Assembly: GCA_949283025.1 (NCBI GenBank)
Contig: CASDRB010000002.1
Location: 1-64,000, forward strand
Length of the DNA: 64,000 bases
DNA from: an uncultured bacterium
GTDB lineage: Bacteria > Bacillota_I > Bacilli_A > RFN20 > CAG-826
Reading direction: 5' to 3'
A model generated the notes under the pieces. The model was not told the origin of the DNA. It searched no databases and saw only the letters and a program-made list of their open reading frames with translations. Of this stretch, positions 21,487 through 31,515 are shown piece by piece. Each line of letters opens with the position of its first letter. Position 1 is the stretch's first letter. The position numbers and the translations under genes were made by a program.

Positions 21487-21837
21487 ATGAAGCAAAAAAA
21501 AGCTGATATAAATAAAAGTAAACAAATTGACACTAAAGATTTAATTAAAGCGATTGAAATGATTGCTTTAACTTGCTATGGTGTTGTTTCATTAAAAGAA
21601 CATTCTTTGCTTTTTGTAAATAAAAAAACCACTCAAACTAAAGATGCTATTTTAGTTTCTAAACGCATCGATAATTCTTATAAGATAAAATTGTATGTTT
21701 CATTGATGACTGGAGTTAAAATTACCGAAGTTTTATCTGAAATGCAAAAAAGAATTAAATATGAGGTAGAGAATCGTTTTCATATCAATGTTGACACTGT
21801 TGATGTCTATGTCCAGACGATGGTTCATGAAAAATAA
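21487..21837 (+). CDS. Asp23/Gls24 (YloU) family protein
   Basis: A 116-residue member of the Asp23/YloU family, recognised from the DLIKAIEMIALTCYGVVSLKE start and the later VKLYVSL/IKLYVSLMTGVKI and VYVQTM strands. In Staphylococcus Asp23 is a membrane-associated envelope-stress protein; YloU, encoded before fakA in Bacillus, has no settled role. I choose ATG 21487, which has AAGGAG 7 bases before it, over 21472, which lies inside the leader. It ends 15 bases before fakA, with which it forms an operon as in most Firmicutes. rpmB (L28), normally divergent upstream, is not here. Confidence 0.88.
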   Translation: MKQKKADINKSKQIDTKDLIKAIEMIALTCYGVVSLKEHSLLFVNKKTTQTKDAILVSKRIDNSYKIKLYVSLMTGVKITEVLSEMQKRIKYEVENRFHINVDTVDVYVQTMVHEK

Positions 21838-21852
21838 AGGAATGAAATAATT

Positions 21853-23511
21853 ATGAAAATATTAGATGGCGAAACGCTAAAACAAATGTTAATTTCTGGA
21901 GCAAATAATTTATATAATCATTATCCAGAAGTCGATGCTTTAAATGTTTTCCCTGTTCCAGATGGTGATACGGGAATGAACATGAATTTAACACTTACTT
22001 CAGGAGCAAAAGAAATTCAAAATCGTAACGATAGGCGCGTCGATGAATTGTCAAAAGCATTTTCAAAAGGATTATTAATGGGTGCTAGAGGCAATTCTGG
22101 CGTTATTACTTCTCAAATCTTTAGAGGTTTTGCTCAAGGTTTGGAAGGATTAGAAGAAGTAAACTCTATCGGATTTGCTAAAGCTTTTAATAAAGGTGTT
22201 GAAGTTGCTTACAAAGCGGTTGTCAAACCAGTTGAAGGAACTATATTAACGGTTATTAGAGAAGCTAGTCAGGACTTAAATGAACAAGTTAAAGAAGGAT
22301 ATTCCATAGAAAAATGTATGGAAATTTTAATTAAAGCCGCTGACGAATCATTAAAAAGAACCCCAGAACTACTTCCTATTTTAAAAGAAGTTGGAGTCGT
22401 GGATAGTGGTGGATATGGTTTGACTTTTATTTTAAAAGGAATGGAATCTGCTCTTAATGGCGAAGTCATTGAAAGAAATCAAGCTACTGCTACCGAAGAA
22501 ATGAGTCCTATTTCTAAAGCTGGCGCGACAATTGAAGATGAAGAATTTGGATATTGCACTGAATTTATAATGATTTTGGGACCAGATTCAGTTAAAAAGC
22601 CATTTAATGAGCAACGTTTTACTAGCAATTTACAAAATCGTGGAAATTCTTTAGTGGTTGTTAGAGATGAAGAAATTGTTAAAGTTCACATTCATACTAT
22701 GAATCCTGGACAAATTTTAAATTATGCTCAAAATTTTGGTGAATTTAAAACATTAAAAATTGAAAATATGACCGAGCAACACCACGCATTAGAAACCGGC
22801 GCTACTGTTGCTCCTCATGAAGATTTAGTCAAAGAAGAAAAACCAAAAGATAAATACGCTTTAATTGCTGTTAGTGCAGGCGAAGGCATTTCAAATTTTT
22901 TCAAAGATATCGGCGTCAACGAAATTGTTTTTGGTGGTCAAACCATGAATCCTTCGACTGAAGATTTTATTTCCGCTATTAGAAAATGCAATGCTGAAAA
23001 CATTATTATATTGCCAAATAATTCTAATATCGTCATGGCTGCATCTCAAGCCTGTGATGTTTTATCCGATGAAATAAATTGCATGGTTATTCCATCTAAA
23101 ACTATTCCTCAAGGTATTACTGCTGCCATCATGTTTAATTGCGATGCTGAACCAGAAGAAAACTTGCAAGAAATGAAAGCTGCTTTGAAAAACGTTAAAT
23201 CTGGTTCGGTTACATTTGCTATTCGGGATACTGAAATTGATGGTGTCAAAGTTGTTAAAGATGATTATATTGGCATTTTAGATAAAGAAATTGTCACTTG
23301 TAAGCACGATAAAGTTGATGCGACATTGACTCTATTAGAGAAAATGATCGATGAAAATTCAGCTGTGGTCACTTTGCTAATTGGTGAAGGAACAAAACAA
23401 AAAGAAGTAGATAAAATTGTCAAAACATTGACTGATAAATATCCTGATGTTGATATAGATGTCAGGGATGGTGGACAACCAGTTTATTCATTTTTAATCG
23501 GCGTTGAATAA
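21853..23511 (+). CDS. fakA: Fatty acid kinase subunit FakA (DAK2 domain)
   Basis: A 552-residue protein that phosphorylates FakB-bound fatty acids for phospholipid synthesis. The N-terminal DAK2 kinase domain shows NVFPVPDGDTGMNM (about 34-47, the metal-binding aspartates), ARGNSGVI (about 80) and DSGGYGL (about 177). The middle and C-terminal parts (VHIHTMNPG; NNSNIVMAA; RDGGQPVY) match the FakB-interacting domain. Length is normal. AAAGGAATG precedes ATG 21853. fakB is not in the window; PlsX at 30.5 kb provides the alternative acyl-phosphate route. Confidence 0.95.
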   Translation: MKILDGETLKQMLISGANNLYNHYPEVDALNVFPVPDGDTGMNMNLTLTSGAKEIQNRNDRRVDELSKAFSKGLLMGARGNSGVITSQIFRGFAQGLEGLEEVNSIGFAKAFNKGVEVAYKAVVKPVEGTILTVIREASQDLNEQVKEGYSIEKCMEILIKAADESLKRTPELLPILKEVGVVDSGGYGLTFILKGMESALNGEVIERNQATATEEMSPISKAGATIEDEEFGYCTEFIMILGPDSVKKPFNEQRFTSNLQNRGNSLVVVRDEEIVKVHIHTMNPGQILNYAQNFGEFKTLKIENMTEQHHALETGATVAPHEDLVKEEKPKDKYALIAVSAGEGISNFFKDIGVNEIVFGGQTMNPSTEDFISAIRKCNAENIIILPNNSNIVMAASQACDVLSDEINCMVIPSKTIPQGITAAIMFNCDAEPEENLQEMKAALKNVKSGSVTFAIRDTEIDGVKVVKDDYIGILDKEIVTCKHDKVDATLTLLEKMIDENSAVVTLLIGEGTKQKEVDKIVKTLTDKYPDVDIDVRDGGQPVYSFLIGVE

Positions 23512-23526
23512 AGCGCCGATTTCTTT
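23496..23526 (+). terminator. Terminator overlapping the fakA stop codon
   Basis: AATCGGCG (23496-23503) pairs with CGCCGATT (23514-23521), followed by TCTTTT. The 5' arm encodes the last fakA residues. Confidence 0.85.
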
Positions 23527-23609
23527 TACATTTTTGATTTATTTATGCATTAAAAAATTTACTAAATTATTTTTTATTATAAAATGTATTTAACATATAG
23601 GAGGATATA

Positions 23610-23909
23610 ATGGAATCTAAATTTACTGGCGGTTTGCTAGGTCTTATTGGCATTAGTATTTTGCAAACTTTAATCATCATTTTTACTTTAGCGATTGGCA
23701 CTCCTTGGGCGGTATGTTTAAAATATCGTTGGGTGACCGAACACACGATTATCGATGGCAAAAAATTAACATTTGATGGTACAGGCGGACAATTATTTGG
23801 ATCGTACATTAAATGGTTTTTATTGACAATCATAACTATTGGAATTTATGGTTTATGGGTGCCATTAAAAATTAAAGGCTGGGTCACTAAACACACGCAC
23901 GTTGCTTAA
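23610..23909 (+). CDS. DUF898/YjgN-like small membrane protein
   Basis: A 99-residue protein with two membrane helices (about 8-30 and 68-88). The sequence between, GTPWAVCLKYRWVTEHTIIDGKKL then FDGTGGQLFGSYIKWF, is the conserved core of the DUF898/YjgN family, whose function is unknown. GGAGGATA gives a strong ribosome site before ATG 23610, and TATAAAAT about 28 bases upstream could be its -10. It stands alone between the fakA terminator and recG. Confidence 0.75.
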   Translation: MESKFTGGLLGLIGISILQTLIIIFTLAIGTPWAVCLKYRWVTEHTIIDGKKLTFDGTGGQLFGSYIKWFLLTIITIGIYGLWVPLKIKGWVTKHTHVA

Positions 23910-23984
23910 TAAAAAATAACGGCATCTTTTGATAAATTTAAGCAAAATCTATGTTATTTATTCATTTTATAGTAAAATAATAAA

Positions 23985-25982
23985 ATGAAATTAACTAAGT
24001 CTTCTCGCTTAAATGCCATGCTGTTCGACATGGGAATTCACAATCAATTTGATGTCGTTTTTCATTTGCCAAAAAGATATGAAAACTTAACGCCAACGAC
24101 GCAAGAAAAATATGATGATAAGCAAAGAATTGTGGCGTTTGGCACAATCGTATCTGCTTTAACCTCAATAAATAAACCTCATCTTTTTATTAGCACATTT
24201 GATTTTATGAGCGAGGATCATAAATTTTTCAAAGTAGTGTGCTATAATCGACCTTATTTTAATAGTCAATATTCATTAAATGATCAAGCCACTATTGTTG
24301 GTAGTTACGATTTAAAAAATAAGCGAATAAATTTAATCAACATTTATAAAGGTCGAATACCTAGCGAGCAATATTTTAAACCTATTTATCAACTTCCAAA
24401 TGGTTATCAAAATCATTTATATGCTTCTTTAGTTAAAAGATGCTTAAACGAAATCAAAGATCGCATTTATAATGATGTTCCATCTAATTTAAGAAAAAAG
24501 TATGGTTTAATAGAAAAAAAGCAAGCGATTGAAAATGTTCATTTTCCTAAATGTATAGATGATATCAAAGCGGGACTGAAATATTTAAAATACGAGGAAG
24601 CGTTATTTTTTTCATTAAAAACACAATTAATAAAAAAAGAAAATCAATCATTAGCAAAGATAAAAAAAGAACCAATAGATATTGATATATGCACCCCTTT
24701 TATTGATAATTTGCCATTTAAATTAACAAATGATCAATATGTTGCATCTCAAGAAATTATCGCTGATATGAACAAGTCATCTTTAATGTATCGCTTGTTG
24801 CAAGGAGATGTTGGAAGTGGAAAAACTATCGTTTCTTTTTTAGCTTTATACGCTAATTATTTGCGACACGATCAAGGCGCGCTAATGGCACCTACTGATG
24901 CATTAGCAAGGCAACATTTCCAAAATGCATATCAATTATTTTCTAAATTGGGGGTCAACGTCGCTTTGTTGGTTGGATCTACACCTAGCAGCGAAAAAAA
25001 ACAAATTCTTAATGATTTAAAAGATGGAATTATTGATATTTTAATTGGCACGCATGCCTTGTTTTCAAAAAATGTAATTTATAATTCGCTTGGATTAGCT
25101 GTCATTGATGAACAACATCGATTTGGCGTCAATCAAAGATTGTTATTGGTTTCAAAAGGAGATAATGCAGATTTATTAATGATGTCGGCAACGCCCATCC
25201 CTAGATCTTTAGCATTATCAATTTACGGCGACTTAGATATTTCTACTTTGATTAGTTTTCCTAACCAACAAAAAAAGATTATTACCAAAGTTGTTAAATC
25301 GGACAACCAAAAAATATTTGATGGAATCAACTACATTTTAAATCAAAATCGCCAAGTTTATATTGTGGCACCATTAATTGATTATAGTGAAAATAAACGA
25401 TATTCTATTGACGCTTTGAGTGCTAAATATATTTTAAAATACCCAAATCGAGTTGGAATCTTACACGGCAAAATGAAGCAAGAAGAAAAAGAAGATGTTT
25501 TAAATAGGTTTTATCTTGGTGAAATTTCTATTTTAGTAACTACATTGGTTATCGAAGTTGGAATTGATGTAAAAAAAGCTTCTATGATGGTTATTTATGA
25601 CGCTTCATCTTTTGGATTGGCAAGTTTGCATCAATTGCGAGGAAGAATAGGTAGGGATGGATATCCATCATATTGTTTTTTAACCTACGACGGAGATGAT
25701 GAGGAAGAATTAAAAAAACTAGAAGTTTTGCAAAAGACACAAGATGGTTTTGTAATCGCCGAGGAAGATTTAAAATTAAGAGGTCCAGGAGAACTGAGTG
25801 GAATAAGGCAATCTGGGATGCCGGATTTCAATTTTTTGAATGTATATAACGATATTAAAATTTTTCAGTTAGCCCGCGATGATGCTAAAAATATATTAAA
25901 TGACTCTAATAATCCTTTATATTCATGGGTATTAACCAAAGCCAAAAAAATGATTGATACTGATGATTTTAAAAACGCTTAA
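23985..25982 (+). CDS. recG: ATP-dependent DNA helicase RecG
   Basis: A 665-residue helicase that remodels stalled forks and branched DNA. The N-terminal wedge/OB domain spans about 1-200; the helicase core shows Walker A GDVGSGKT (274-281), the DEQH box (375-378), SATPIPR (motif III) and the C-terminal LVTTLVIEVGIDV, QLRGRIGRDG and TRG-like LKLRGPGELSG motifs. There is no Shine-Dalgarno site; TATAGT/TAAAAT (23968-23978) ends 6 bases before ATG 23985, so a leaderless transcript is likely. It ends at a strong terminator. fapR, which follows recG in Bacillus, is absent. Confidence 0.97.
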   Translation: MKLTKSSRLNAMLFDMGIHNQFDVVFHLPKRYENLTPTTQEKYDDKQRIVAFGTIVSALTSINKPHLFISTFDFMSEDHKFFKVVCYNRPYFNSQYSLNDQATIVGSYDLKNKRINLINIYKGRIPSEQYFKPIYQLPNGYQNHLYASLVKRCLNEIKDRIYNDVPSNLRKKYGLIEKKQAIENVHFPKCIDDIKAGLKYLKYEEALFFSLKTQLIKKENQSLAKIKKEPIDIDICTPFIDNLPFKLTNDQYVASQEIIADMNKSSLMYRLLQGDVGSGKTIVSFLALYANYLRHDQGALMAPTDALARQHFQNAYQLFSKLGVNVALLVGSTPSSEKKQILNDLKDGIIDILIGTHALFSKNVIYNSLGLAVIDEQHRFGVNQRLLLVSKGDNADLLMMSATPIPRSLALSIYGDLDISTLISFPNQQKKIITKVVKSDNQKIFDGINYILNQNRQVYIVAPLIDYSENKRYSIDALSAKYILKYPNRVGILHGKMKQEEKEDVLNRFYLGEISILVTTLVIEVGIDVKKASMMVIYDASSFGLASLHQLRGRIGRDGYPSYCFLTYDGDDEEELKKLEVLQKTQDGFVIAEEDLKLRGPGELSGIRQSGMPDFNFLNVYNDIKIFQLARDDAKNILNDSNNPLYSWVLTKAKKMIDTDDFKNA

Positions 25983-25985
25983 AAC

Positions 25986-26020
25986 AAAAAGAACTGCTAG
26001 GACAACAAGCAGTTCTTTTC
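25986..26020 (+). terminator. Strong terminator after recG
   Basis: AAAAGAACTGCT (25987-25998) and AGCAGTTCTTTT (26008-26019) form a 12-bp stem with A- and T-tracts, so it can act in both directions. The 120 bases after it, up to the permease stop, are A/T-rich with a weak GACAT...ATGTC repeat (26022-26045) and no gene. Confidence 0.92.
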
Positions 26021-26140
26021 GGACATGATATAAATTATCAATGTCTAGCATATAGAAAAACTCCCCAATCTTAAATATCAGTCAAGTTTTGCTATATATT
26101 ATAATTATAAGATATTTTTGAAAATATGAAATAGAATAAT

Positions 26141-28732
26141 TTATTCAACCGATTTGAGCGATTCAGCCATATTGATGTGACGGATTTTTGGATAAAAGCA
26201 TAATGATATAGCTACCACAAACACAATAGATATGGCTATTGTTAATAAATAACTTGACCAGTTAATTGTCGTTGAGAATACTAAACCAATAGAGCCAATA
26301 TTAATCATAATAAACCAATGTAAAAATACACCTATGCCTAAACCAATTAAAATTCCAATTAGACTCATCACAAAAATCTCACGAATAATATACATTAAAA
26401 CTTCTCGTCGTCGATAACCAATTACGCGCAAAGTGGCTATCTCACGAATTCTTTCGTTTATGTTTATATCAGTTAGATTGTAAATAACAATAGCAGCCAA
26501 GCCACCACTTAGTAAGGTAATCAATAAAACAACCATTGACAAGTTGCTGATAATTAAGTCGTATGTTTCTCTTGTTGCCGAAGTAGCAGTGATAGAGGTA
26601 ACGCTTTCTAAACGTGCCAAATTGCTTAAATATGCATCTTGTTCTTGGCTAGCCATTGATGATAATTCGATGATATAAGCATTTATAGTAGTGTTATCAT
26701 AGGTGACATCAAAATATCTTTGATAAGCATTTTTGCCAAAATACACATAATTAGAAACATAATTTTGACAAACACCAGTGATAACGACGTTTTTAGTGCC
26801 ATAGTCGGTATCAAGTTGGAAAATATTATTTGCTTTTACACCTAAAACATCTGCTATTTGTTGGGAAATGATTACAGAATCATCATTAAATGTCATCTCA
26901 TTACCATAAGTATCATAAAATCCAACATAACCAAGCAACTTATTGTCAGAACCAAAAATTTCGACATTGATAGTTTCGTCTTTATACACAGTCCCTCTTT
27001 GATAAATAACACCAGTATAATTAGCGTTACTTTCAAATATTGTAGATGGATCGGTGCCAGCATTGACTGACACTATGGCATCGTATTTTATAATTTGTTC
27101 ATATTGATCATTAGCGATGACATTAAATGAATCCTGAATGCCAAATCCAGTTAAAAGCATGCCTGAACACCCACCGATGCCGATAATCATCATCAATAAA
27201 TTTTTCTTAAATCTAAATATATTTCTAAACATTGATTTATATTTGAATTTAAGATGTTTCCAAATAAATGGTATTTTTTCTAGAAGAATTTTTTTGCCTG
27301 GTTTAGGTACTTTTTCTCCAAGCATCAATTGGGCGGCAGGTTCTTTTAAGTTTGTCATGACAACGCCGATAACTACCAGTAAAACTAACCCAATCATCAA
27401 AGCTGAGAAACCTATAACATAACCATATGTAAACACAAAAGACATGACAGGCAAATAATAGACGCTTCGATAAATGAACATTAAGACACCCGGCAAGGCA
27501 AATAAACCAATTCCAACCCCTAGAATGCATCCAATTAAACTGGAAAATACACCATATAAAATATATTTTGTTAATATTTTTCCTTTTTTAAATCCCAATG
27601 CCTTAAATGTGCCAATGATAGGACGATCTTTAGTTATGATACGACTTATTGATGATAAACTAACTAACATAGCAATCAAAAAGAAAAATGGTGGGAAAAT
27701 TAAAGAAATTGTTTGTACTTTTTGTGCATCAGTTTTAAAAACATATGCGCTTATGATAGAATCGCGATTCAATACATACCAAGCAGGTGACATCGACTGC
27801 ACTAATTCGTCAAACGCCTCATCAGCGTTTTGTTTAACAAGATCTAAAAACCATTCTTGATCAATAATAGATTCGATAATAGAATCAATTAAATAATCAG
27901 GAAGAAATGATAGCGATTCTCGAATGCTTTGCTTGCTAGCTTCTAAAGCTTGCTCATAAATCGTTTCATGCAATTCCTCAACTCTTAAATCTAAAGCTTC
28001 TTTTGATATAGCAGATATCTCTGTAATTTTATTATCAATATAATTTTCATATTCGCTTGAATAACAATCCATTTTTTCAGTCGATAAAAAGGTGACAGAA
28101 GCATTGGTGTATGTTAAATCAGCATGAAAGTTTTTATCAAAATAAGCGATTGCTTCAATGGTGCCGCCAGTTATGTAACTTTGTTCGGCTTGAAAAGCGA
28201 TATAATTTGGATCATATACGGTTCCAACTATGGAAAATGTATGTTTAACATCATTTTCAACATATGATAATTTTGAACCAATTTCATAGCTGGCTAATGA
28301 ATTATTTCCTACAAGCATGACACATTCATTTTCGGTTTTTGGATAACGACCTGAAGATAAAGTTAATAAATCGTTTCCTTCATTTTCAAAACTGCGATAA
28401 ATTAGCCTCGCTAAAACATGAGATGTATCTAAATCCACATATGTTTCTTTTTCTGCAGTTAACGATACATCTTTTACATCGCTTACATTGTCTTTAATAT
28501 ATTGGGCAGTATCATTTGAAAATCCAATTGTAGATCTTATTGTGATGTCGGCAAAATTAGCTTGATCATAATAAGTATCCATCGTTTTATAAAGATCGGG
28601 AGTCGTCGACAAAAGACCTACTAAAAAACCAATTCCTAATGCTACAATAGCCACAATAGCCACAATGCGGCTTATGTCTCCTTTAAAGGAATGGCGTACA
28701 TATCTCCAATAAGTCTTATCATTCCTTTTCAT
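26141..28732 (-). CDS. ABC transporter permease, FtsX/MacB type
   Basis: An 863-residue membrane protein with two FtsX-type domains. A helix at about 19-40 is followed by a large extracytoplasmic domain (about 45-340), then three helices near 345-455, a soluble link, a helix near 505, a second extracytoplasmic domain (about 530-710) and three helices near 730-855. This arrangement is that of ten-helix exporters involved in lipoprotein release, peptide resistance or efflux (type VII ABC systems). It starts 6 bases after its ATPase partner. What it moves is unknown; no two-component system lies alongside, as would be seen for BceAB-type pumps. Confidence 0.9.
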   Translation of the reverse strand: MKRNDKTYWRYVRHSFKGDISRIVAIVAIVALGIGFLVGLLSTTPDLYKTMDTYYDQANFADITIRSTIGFSNDTAQYIKDNVSDVKDVSLTAEKETYVDLDTSHVLARLIYRSFENEGNDLLTLSSGRYPKTENECVMLVGNNSLASYEIGSKLSYVENDVKHTFSIVGTVYDPNYIAFQAEQSYITGGTIEAIAYFDKNFHADLTYTNASVTFLSTEKMDCYSSEYENYIDNKITEISAISKEALDLRVEELHETIYEQALEASKQSIRESLSFLPDYLIDSIIESIIDQEWFLDLVKQNADEAFDELVQSMSPAWYVLNRDSIISAYVFKTDAQKVQTISLIFPPFFFLIAMLVSLSSISRIITKDRPIIGTFKALGFKKGKILTKYILYGVFSSLIGCILGVGIGLFALPGVLMFIYRSVYYLPVMSFVFTYGYVIGFSALMIGLVLLVVIGVVMTNLKEPAAQLMLGEKVPKPGKKILLEKIPFIWKHLKFKYKSMFRNIFRFKKNLLMMIIGIGGCSGMLLTGFGIQDSFNVIANDQYEQIIKYDAIVSVNAGTDPSTIFESNANYTGVIYQRGTVYKDETINVEIFGSDNKLLGYVGFYDTYGNEMTFNDDSVIISQQIADVLGVKANNIFQLDTDYGTKNVVITGVCQNYVSNYVYFGKNAYQRYFDVTYDNTTINAYIIELSSMASQEQDAYLSNLARLESVTSITATSATRETYDLIISNLSMVVLLITLLSGGLAAIVIYNLTDININERIREIATLRVIGYRRREVLMYIIREIFVMSLIGILIGLGIGVFLHWFIMINIGSIGLVFSTTINWSSYLLTIAISIVFVVAISLCFYPKIRHINMAESLKSVE

Positions 28733-28738
28733 ATTCGT

Positions 28739-29446
28739 TTACCAATCAATTTTTTCAATCGGGGTAGGATTATCATTGTATTCTTGCCCGACGACTTCAC
28801 CATTTTTTAAATGAATAACATGATCTGCCATGGCTGTTAGGGCGCTATTATGAGTAATGATAATAACCGTTTTTTGATTTTCACGGCAAATCTTAAATAA
28901 AAGACCTAATATTTTTTTACCAGTTAGATAATCAAGAGCACCTGTTGGTTCATCACATAATAATAATTTAGGATTTTTTGCAATAGCCCGAGCAATTGAA
29001 ACACGTTGTTGCTCGCCACCAGACAATTGAGCAGGAAAATTATGCATTCTTTCTCCTAATCCAACATCTTCTAACACTTTCTTAGAATCTAGTGGATTAG
29101 TGCATATTTCAGATGAAATTTCAACATTATCTAAAGCAGTTAAATTTGGCATTAAATTATAAAATTGAAATACGAATCCAACGCTATCGCGTCTATAATG
29201 GGTTAATTGTAAATCGTTATAAACCGAAATATTTTGACCATCAACTATAATGGTTCCATCGGTGACATTATCCATTCCACCTAACAAATTCAAAATAGTG
29301 GTTTTGCCAGACCCTGAAGGTCCAACAATAATACAAAATTCACCTTGCTTTATTTTAAAAGACAAATTGTGGGAAGCGTTAATTTTAGTTCCGCCCAATT
29401 CATAAATTTTATTAACATCTTTGAATTCAACGATTGTTTTTGCCAT
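28739..29446 (-). CDS. ABC transporter ATP-binding protein, LolD/MacB type
   Basis: A 235-residue ATPase that powers the permease encoded after it. Walker [10 protein letters not shown] (about 42-50), the Q-loop, signature LSGGEQQR, Walker [12 protein letters not shown] and switch His (ITHN) are all intact. The [11 protein letters not shown] segment after Walker A is typical of the LolD/MacB/FtsE group. I start at ATG 29446 (MAKTIVEF), which has AAGGGGGTG just upstream, rather than the in-frame GTG at 29452 inside that site. Confidence 0.93.
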   Translation of the reverse strand: MAKTIVEFKDVNKIYELGGTKINASHNLSFKIKQGEFCIIVGPSGSGKTTILNLLGGMDNVTDGTIIVDGQNISVYNDLQLTHYRRDSVGFVFQFYNLMPNLTALDNVEISSEICTNPLDSKKVLEDVGLGERMHNFPAQLSGGEQQRVSIARAIAKNPKLLLCDEPTGALDYLTGKKILGLLFKICRENQKTVIIITHNSALTAMADHVIHLKNGEVVGQEYNDNPTPIEKIDW

Positions 29447-29464
29447 AATCACACCCCCTTATAA

Positions 29465-29501
29465 ACGATTATATTTGATGTCAAAACCAATTTATTTGGT
29501 T
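29465..29501 (-). promoter_or_regulatory. ABC exporter promoter with abutting inverted repeat
   Basis: On the minus strand TTGACA (29479-29484) is followed after about 15 bases by TATAAG. Directly upstream AACCAA-tttat-TTGGTT (29485-29501) is a perfect inverted repeat touching the -35, a likely regulator site. Confidence 0.5.
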
Positions 29502-29528
29502 GTATGATGAATATTAATACATAAATAT

Positions 29529-30401
29529 TTAATCTTCAATGTTTTTGTTTTCAACAATAATTTTCCTCATTGCTATATCGATATTATTTTTATTAAACGC
29601 ATCAAACACATCTTCTAAAAAAGTATTGTATACATCCCAATAAACTGCATTTATCGTGTAAAATTTTATAGCGATTTCAATACTATATTCACCTAAATTA
29701 CTAACATGTATAAATGGTACCGGATCTTTTTCAATTCTTTCATCACTGTTTATTAAATCATATAAAACTTTTTTAGCTAATTTTAAATCGGAGTCATATG
29801 TAATATTAACTTTTAAAACACATCTGCGTGATTTTTGTGTGGTGTAATTTGTAATAACCCCCTCCAACAATTTGTTATTTGGGATAATGACTACTTGATT
29901 ATCAAAAGTTTTTAACGATGTGGAAATGATAGATACTTGAGTCACTTCTCCTTCACATGTTCCATCGCTATGGACAACCATGATATAATCACCAGTTTTA
30001 AAATGTTTAACTCTTAATAAAACCACGCCTGATGCAAAGGCTGAAATAAGATTTTGCAATGATAAACCGATGGCTACAGTTGCGGCAGAAAATAGTGTTG
30101 CAATAGAAGTTAAACTTATATTTAACGTGCTTAAAATTAAAACGACTAATAAAATATTTAAAATTACGCTTAATACCGAAATGAAAAACGACTTTGCTGA
30201 AACATCAACTTGGATTTTAGTTTTGATGCCAAATGCTTTTTTTGTTAAAAACAAAATTAATTTAATTAAGTAATGGCCACCAACAGCAAAAATTATAGCA
30301 AGAATAATTCTTGTTAGGTTGTTTATATCTCCGGCTTCTGCATACAAGAAGAAGTTTTTAAATGATTCCCAAAAATTGGTCCAAAATTCTTGCCAACTCA
30401 T
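29529..30401 (-). CDS. Mechanosensitive ion channel, MscS family
   Basis: A 290-residue channel that should open under membrane tension to release solutes. It has three membrane helices at the N-terminal side (about 25-45, 70-90, 95-120); the last, with ALIGL-like small residues (TVAIGLSLQNLISAFASG), is the pore helix. The following beta-domain (HFKTGDYIMV, VVIIPNNKLL) and the C-terminal domain are those of MscS. I choose ATG 30401 (MSWQEFW), because the upstream extension begins with TTG. No ribosome site is visible, and CAATAT ends 4 bases before ATG, so it may be leaderless. Confidence 0.93.
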   Translation of the reverse strand: MSWQEFWTNFWESFKNFFLYAEAGDINNLTRIILAIIFAVGGHYLIKLILFLTKKAFGIKTKIQVDVSAKSFFISVLSVILNILLVVLILSTLNISLTSIATLFSAATVAIGLSLQNLISAFASGVVLLRVKHFKTGDYIMVVHSDGTCEGEVTQVSIISTSLKTFDNQVVIIPNNKLLEGVITNYTTQKSRRCVLKVNITYDSDLKLAKKVLYDLINSDERIEKDPVPFIHVSNLGEYSIEIAIKFYTINAVYWDVYNTFLEDVFDAFNKNNIDIAMRKIIVENKNIED

Positions 30402-30528
30402 ATTAATATTGTCGCACAAAACTAAAAAGAATCAATTAATAAAAAAATAAATAATTGCATTTATCATTTTTAAATGAATAGTCAGTGAGCACAAGTTATG
30501 TTATCATTATAAATTGAGGTGATTAACT

Positions 30529-31515
30529 ATGTTAAAAATGGTTGTAGACACAATGGGTGGCGATAATGGCTCTAAGGTTGTCGTCACTGCTATTAAAAAT
30601 TTTTTAAAGAAAAATAATGATGTAGAAATAATTGCAGTTGGTAAAAAGCAAGAGTTGCAAGAATTGGAAGGGATTTGTGAAATTATTGACGCTCCTGATG
30701 TAGTACCTATGACAGCTGGTGCTTTAGATGTCTTACGAATGAAAAATTCATCGATGATGATTGCTTTAAATTTGATAAAGCAAGGTCGAGGAGATGGAAT
30801 TGTATCTTGCGGATCAACAGGTGGTTTTTTAGCATCATCTACCATCATATTAAAAATGATTCCTGGCGTTAAAAGAGCGGCTATAGTCACTGCGTTTCCG
30901 CTCCAAAAAAGACACAATTATTTGACGCTTTTAGATTGTGGTGCTAATTTAGAAAATTCTTCTGAAGAATTAGTTCAATTTGCTTGGATGGGTAGATTAT
31001 ATTCTCAAATAGTTGTCGGAGTTAGCGAACCAAATGTTTATTTGTTAAGCAATGGTGGAGAAGATGAAAAAGGATTATCAACTATAAAAGTAGCGAATAA
31101 AATGTTAAGAGAAAGTAAATTCCCTAATTTTGTTGGAAATATCGAAGCTAGAGAAGCAATATTAGACCCTAATGTCGATGTTTTGGTTGCCAATGGTTTT
31201 GATGGCAATGTATTTTTAAAAACAATTGAAGGTACTGCCAAATATATGAGTGGTTTAATAAAAAAAGCGTTCAAACACAATCTTTCATCTAAAATTGGAT
31301 ATGTGTTTGCAAAAAAAGGATTTGATGAATTAAAAAATTCTCTTGACTATAAAGCGGTTGGTGGAGCGTTGCTTTTAGGGGTTAATGGTGCGGTTGTTAA
31401 AGCTCATGGGAATTCGGACGAGCGTTCTTTTGAAAGCGCGCTTCGTGTGTTAAAAAAACTAATTGAAACCAATGTTGTAGATAAAATTAAAGAAGGTATT
31501 TCTCATAATGAATAA
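30529..31515 (+). CDS. plsX: Phosphate acyltransferase PlsX
   Basis: Converts acyl-ACP to acyl-phosphate, the donor for PlsY in phospholipid synthesis. The start MVVDTMGGDNG, the CGSTGGFLA segment (about 88-96), DCGAN, and VANGFDGNV motifs identify the family; 328 residues is normal. GAGGTG precedes ATG 30529 and a TATAAA box lies about 20 bases before that site. It overlaps rnc by 8 bases. The fabD, fabG and acpP genes that follow plsX in Bacillus are missing, which agrees with a lineage that imports fatty acids (see fakA), although this cannot be proved here. Confidence 0.97.
   Translation: MLKMVVDTMGGDNGSKVVVTAIKNFLKKNNDVEIIAVGKKQELQELEGICEIIDAPDVVPMTAGALDVLRMKNSSMMIALNLIKQGRGDGIVSCGSTGGFLASSTIILKMIPGVKRAAIVTAFPLQKRHNYLTLLDCGANLENSSEELVQFAWMGRLYSQIVVGVSEPNVYLLSNGGEDEKGLSTIKVANKMLRESKFPNFVGNIEAREAILDPNVDVLVANGFDGNVFLKTIEGTAKYMSGLIKKAFKHNLSSKIGYVFAKKGFDELKNSLDYKAVGGALLLGVNGAVVKAHGNSDERSFESALRVLKKLIETNVVDKIKEGISHNE

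Noticed and set aside
27303-27860. Plus- and minus-strand frames within the ABC permease
   Set aside because: They overlap a continuous 863-residue permease in another frame and carry no family motif.
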